From Amanita rubescens (Eukaryota; Basidiomycota; Agaricomycetes; Agaricales; Amanitaceae), in the NCBI GenBank assembly GCA_015039365.1, contig WION01000039.1, positions 62,001-126,000 of the forward strand: 64,000 nt of DNA. Reading direction: 5' to 3'. Shown here piece by piece: positions 63,901 through 64,000 of this stretch (position 1 is the stretch's first letter; each line of letters starts with the position of its first letter). A program made the position numbers and the translations under genes. The notes beneath the pieces were generated by a model that did not search any database, was not told where the DNA came from, and saw only the letters and a list, made by a program, of their open reading frames with translations.

Positions 63901-64000
63901 AACGTACCCGCCGCTGAAGACCGCTTCAAGGTCTTAACACAAATACGAGACGAAGCTCTCGCCGCACACGAATTAGCTAGACAGCTAATGACTCAACGTG
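60893..64000 (+). CDS. Gypsy pol polyprotein, partial
   Basis: Open frame in -1 relative to gag, incomplete at the window end. Protease: ALIDSGAQGKFVD (about 61045). Reverse transcriptase: LRPCQDYRYINSWT, KLDLRWGYNNVRI and VVYIDDMLIYG (61920-62130). RNase H: LETDASNWAVGAVL and the later E and D positions (62555-62780). Integrase: the H2C2 zinc region (GHPGRLKTLELIRRDYYWPG...CALCQQ) and the core with D at MDFITD, D at SDRGPQFTS and E at DGESERLNQEL. The order RT-RNase H-integrase is that of Metaviridae. I saw no stop or frameshift in the segments I translated, so this copy may be intact. Confidence 0.93.

Larger units (their letters stand above)
58636..64000 (+). mobile_element. Gypsy (Metaviridae) LTR retrotransposon, 3' end beyond window
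   Basis: 5' LTR 58636-59061, a self-primer site, gag with a zinc knuckle, then pol in the -1 frame with protease, reverse transcriptase, RNase H and integrase in Gypsy order. The sequence ends inside or just after integrase, so the 3' LTR and any chromodomain are not visible. The base before the LTR ends CTCTC (58631-58635), which should reappear after the 3' LTR. It interrupts the TPR exon of the second NLR. Confidence 0.94.

Overview
The window is nuclear DNA of a filamentous fungus, most likely an agaricomycete (mushroom-forming basidiomycete). The grounds are dense 45-70 nt GT-AG introns, NB-ARC/NACHT proteins with the short glycine-rich N-terminus common in that class, kinesin-light-chain-type TPR arrays, and Copia and Gypsy LTR retrotransposons with fungal features. 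I cannot name the species.

Layout. 1-4812: no gene I can support. 4813-8458 (+): NB-ARC/TPR NLR with one nonsense codon. 9715-17847 (+): complete young Copia element with 407-bp LTRs and a CCTTC target duplication. 18066-18290 (-): fragment of an NLR TPR array. 18461-23349 (-): GTPase gene whose middle is about 40 exons of exactly one codon each. 25109-30483 and 41535-47772: two scrambled copies of a block holding a GRAM/TBC/EF-hand RabGAP gene and a WDR5/Swd3 WD40 gene. The RabGAP is complete at the left and truncated and inverted at the right; the WD40 gene is complete at the right and decayed at the left. 33988 to about 40170 (+): NACHT protein followed by about 50 micro-exons, 34 of them in a 71/72-bp tandem array, with a solo LTR in a late intron. 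43199-44310 (-): degenerate C2H2 zinc-finger gene. 48084-58635 (+): second NB-ARC/TPR NLR, split by a 7.9-kb LTR element (49231-57129) and cut again at 58636 by a Gypsy element that runs off the window.

Main result. Two unrelated P-loop NTPase genes, the GTPase and the NACHT gene, carry long runs of single-codon exons. Each three-base exon lies between a consensus acceptor (..AG) and a consensus donor (GTRAGT-like). In the GTPase all 40 triplets of the run are sense codons. Every exon from the G domain to the stop stays in phase 0, and ordinary exons rejoin after the run in the same phase. In the NACHT array the 68-nt introns are almost invariant while the three exon bases vary (TAT, GAT, TTT, GGT, AGA, ACA), the reverse of normal exon/intron conservation. 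Tandem duplication of an intron-plus-codon unit would add one residue at a time. I know of no description of this architecture.

Other notable points. The element inside the second NLR has no visible pol, one 1564-codon ORF, and short perfect hairpins through its whole interior. The Gypsy element has an AUG-free leader of about 988 nt containing a 263-codon open frame in phase with gag, Tf1-like self-priming complementarity, and a -1 slippery heptamer at the gag stop. The region looks like an accessory immune-receptor neighbourhood (two NLRs, one NACHT, one GTPase, one TPR fragment) being reshaped by retrotransposons and duplication. All gene models are read by eye from splice consensus and family knowledge.
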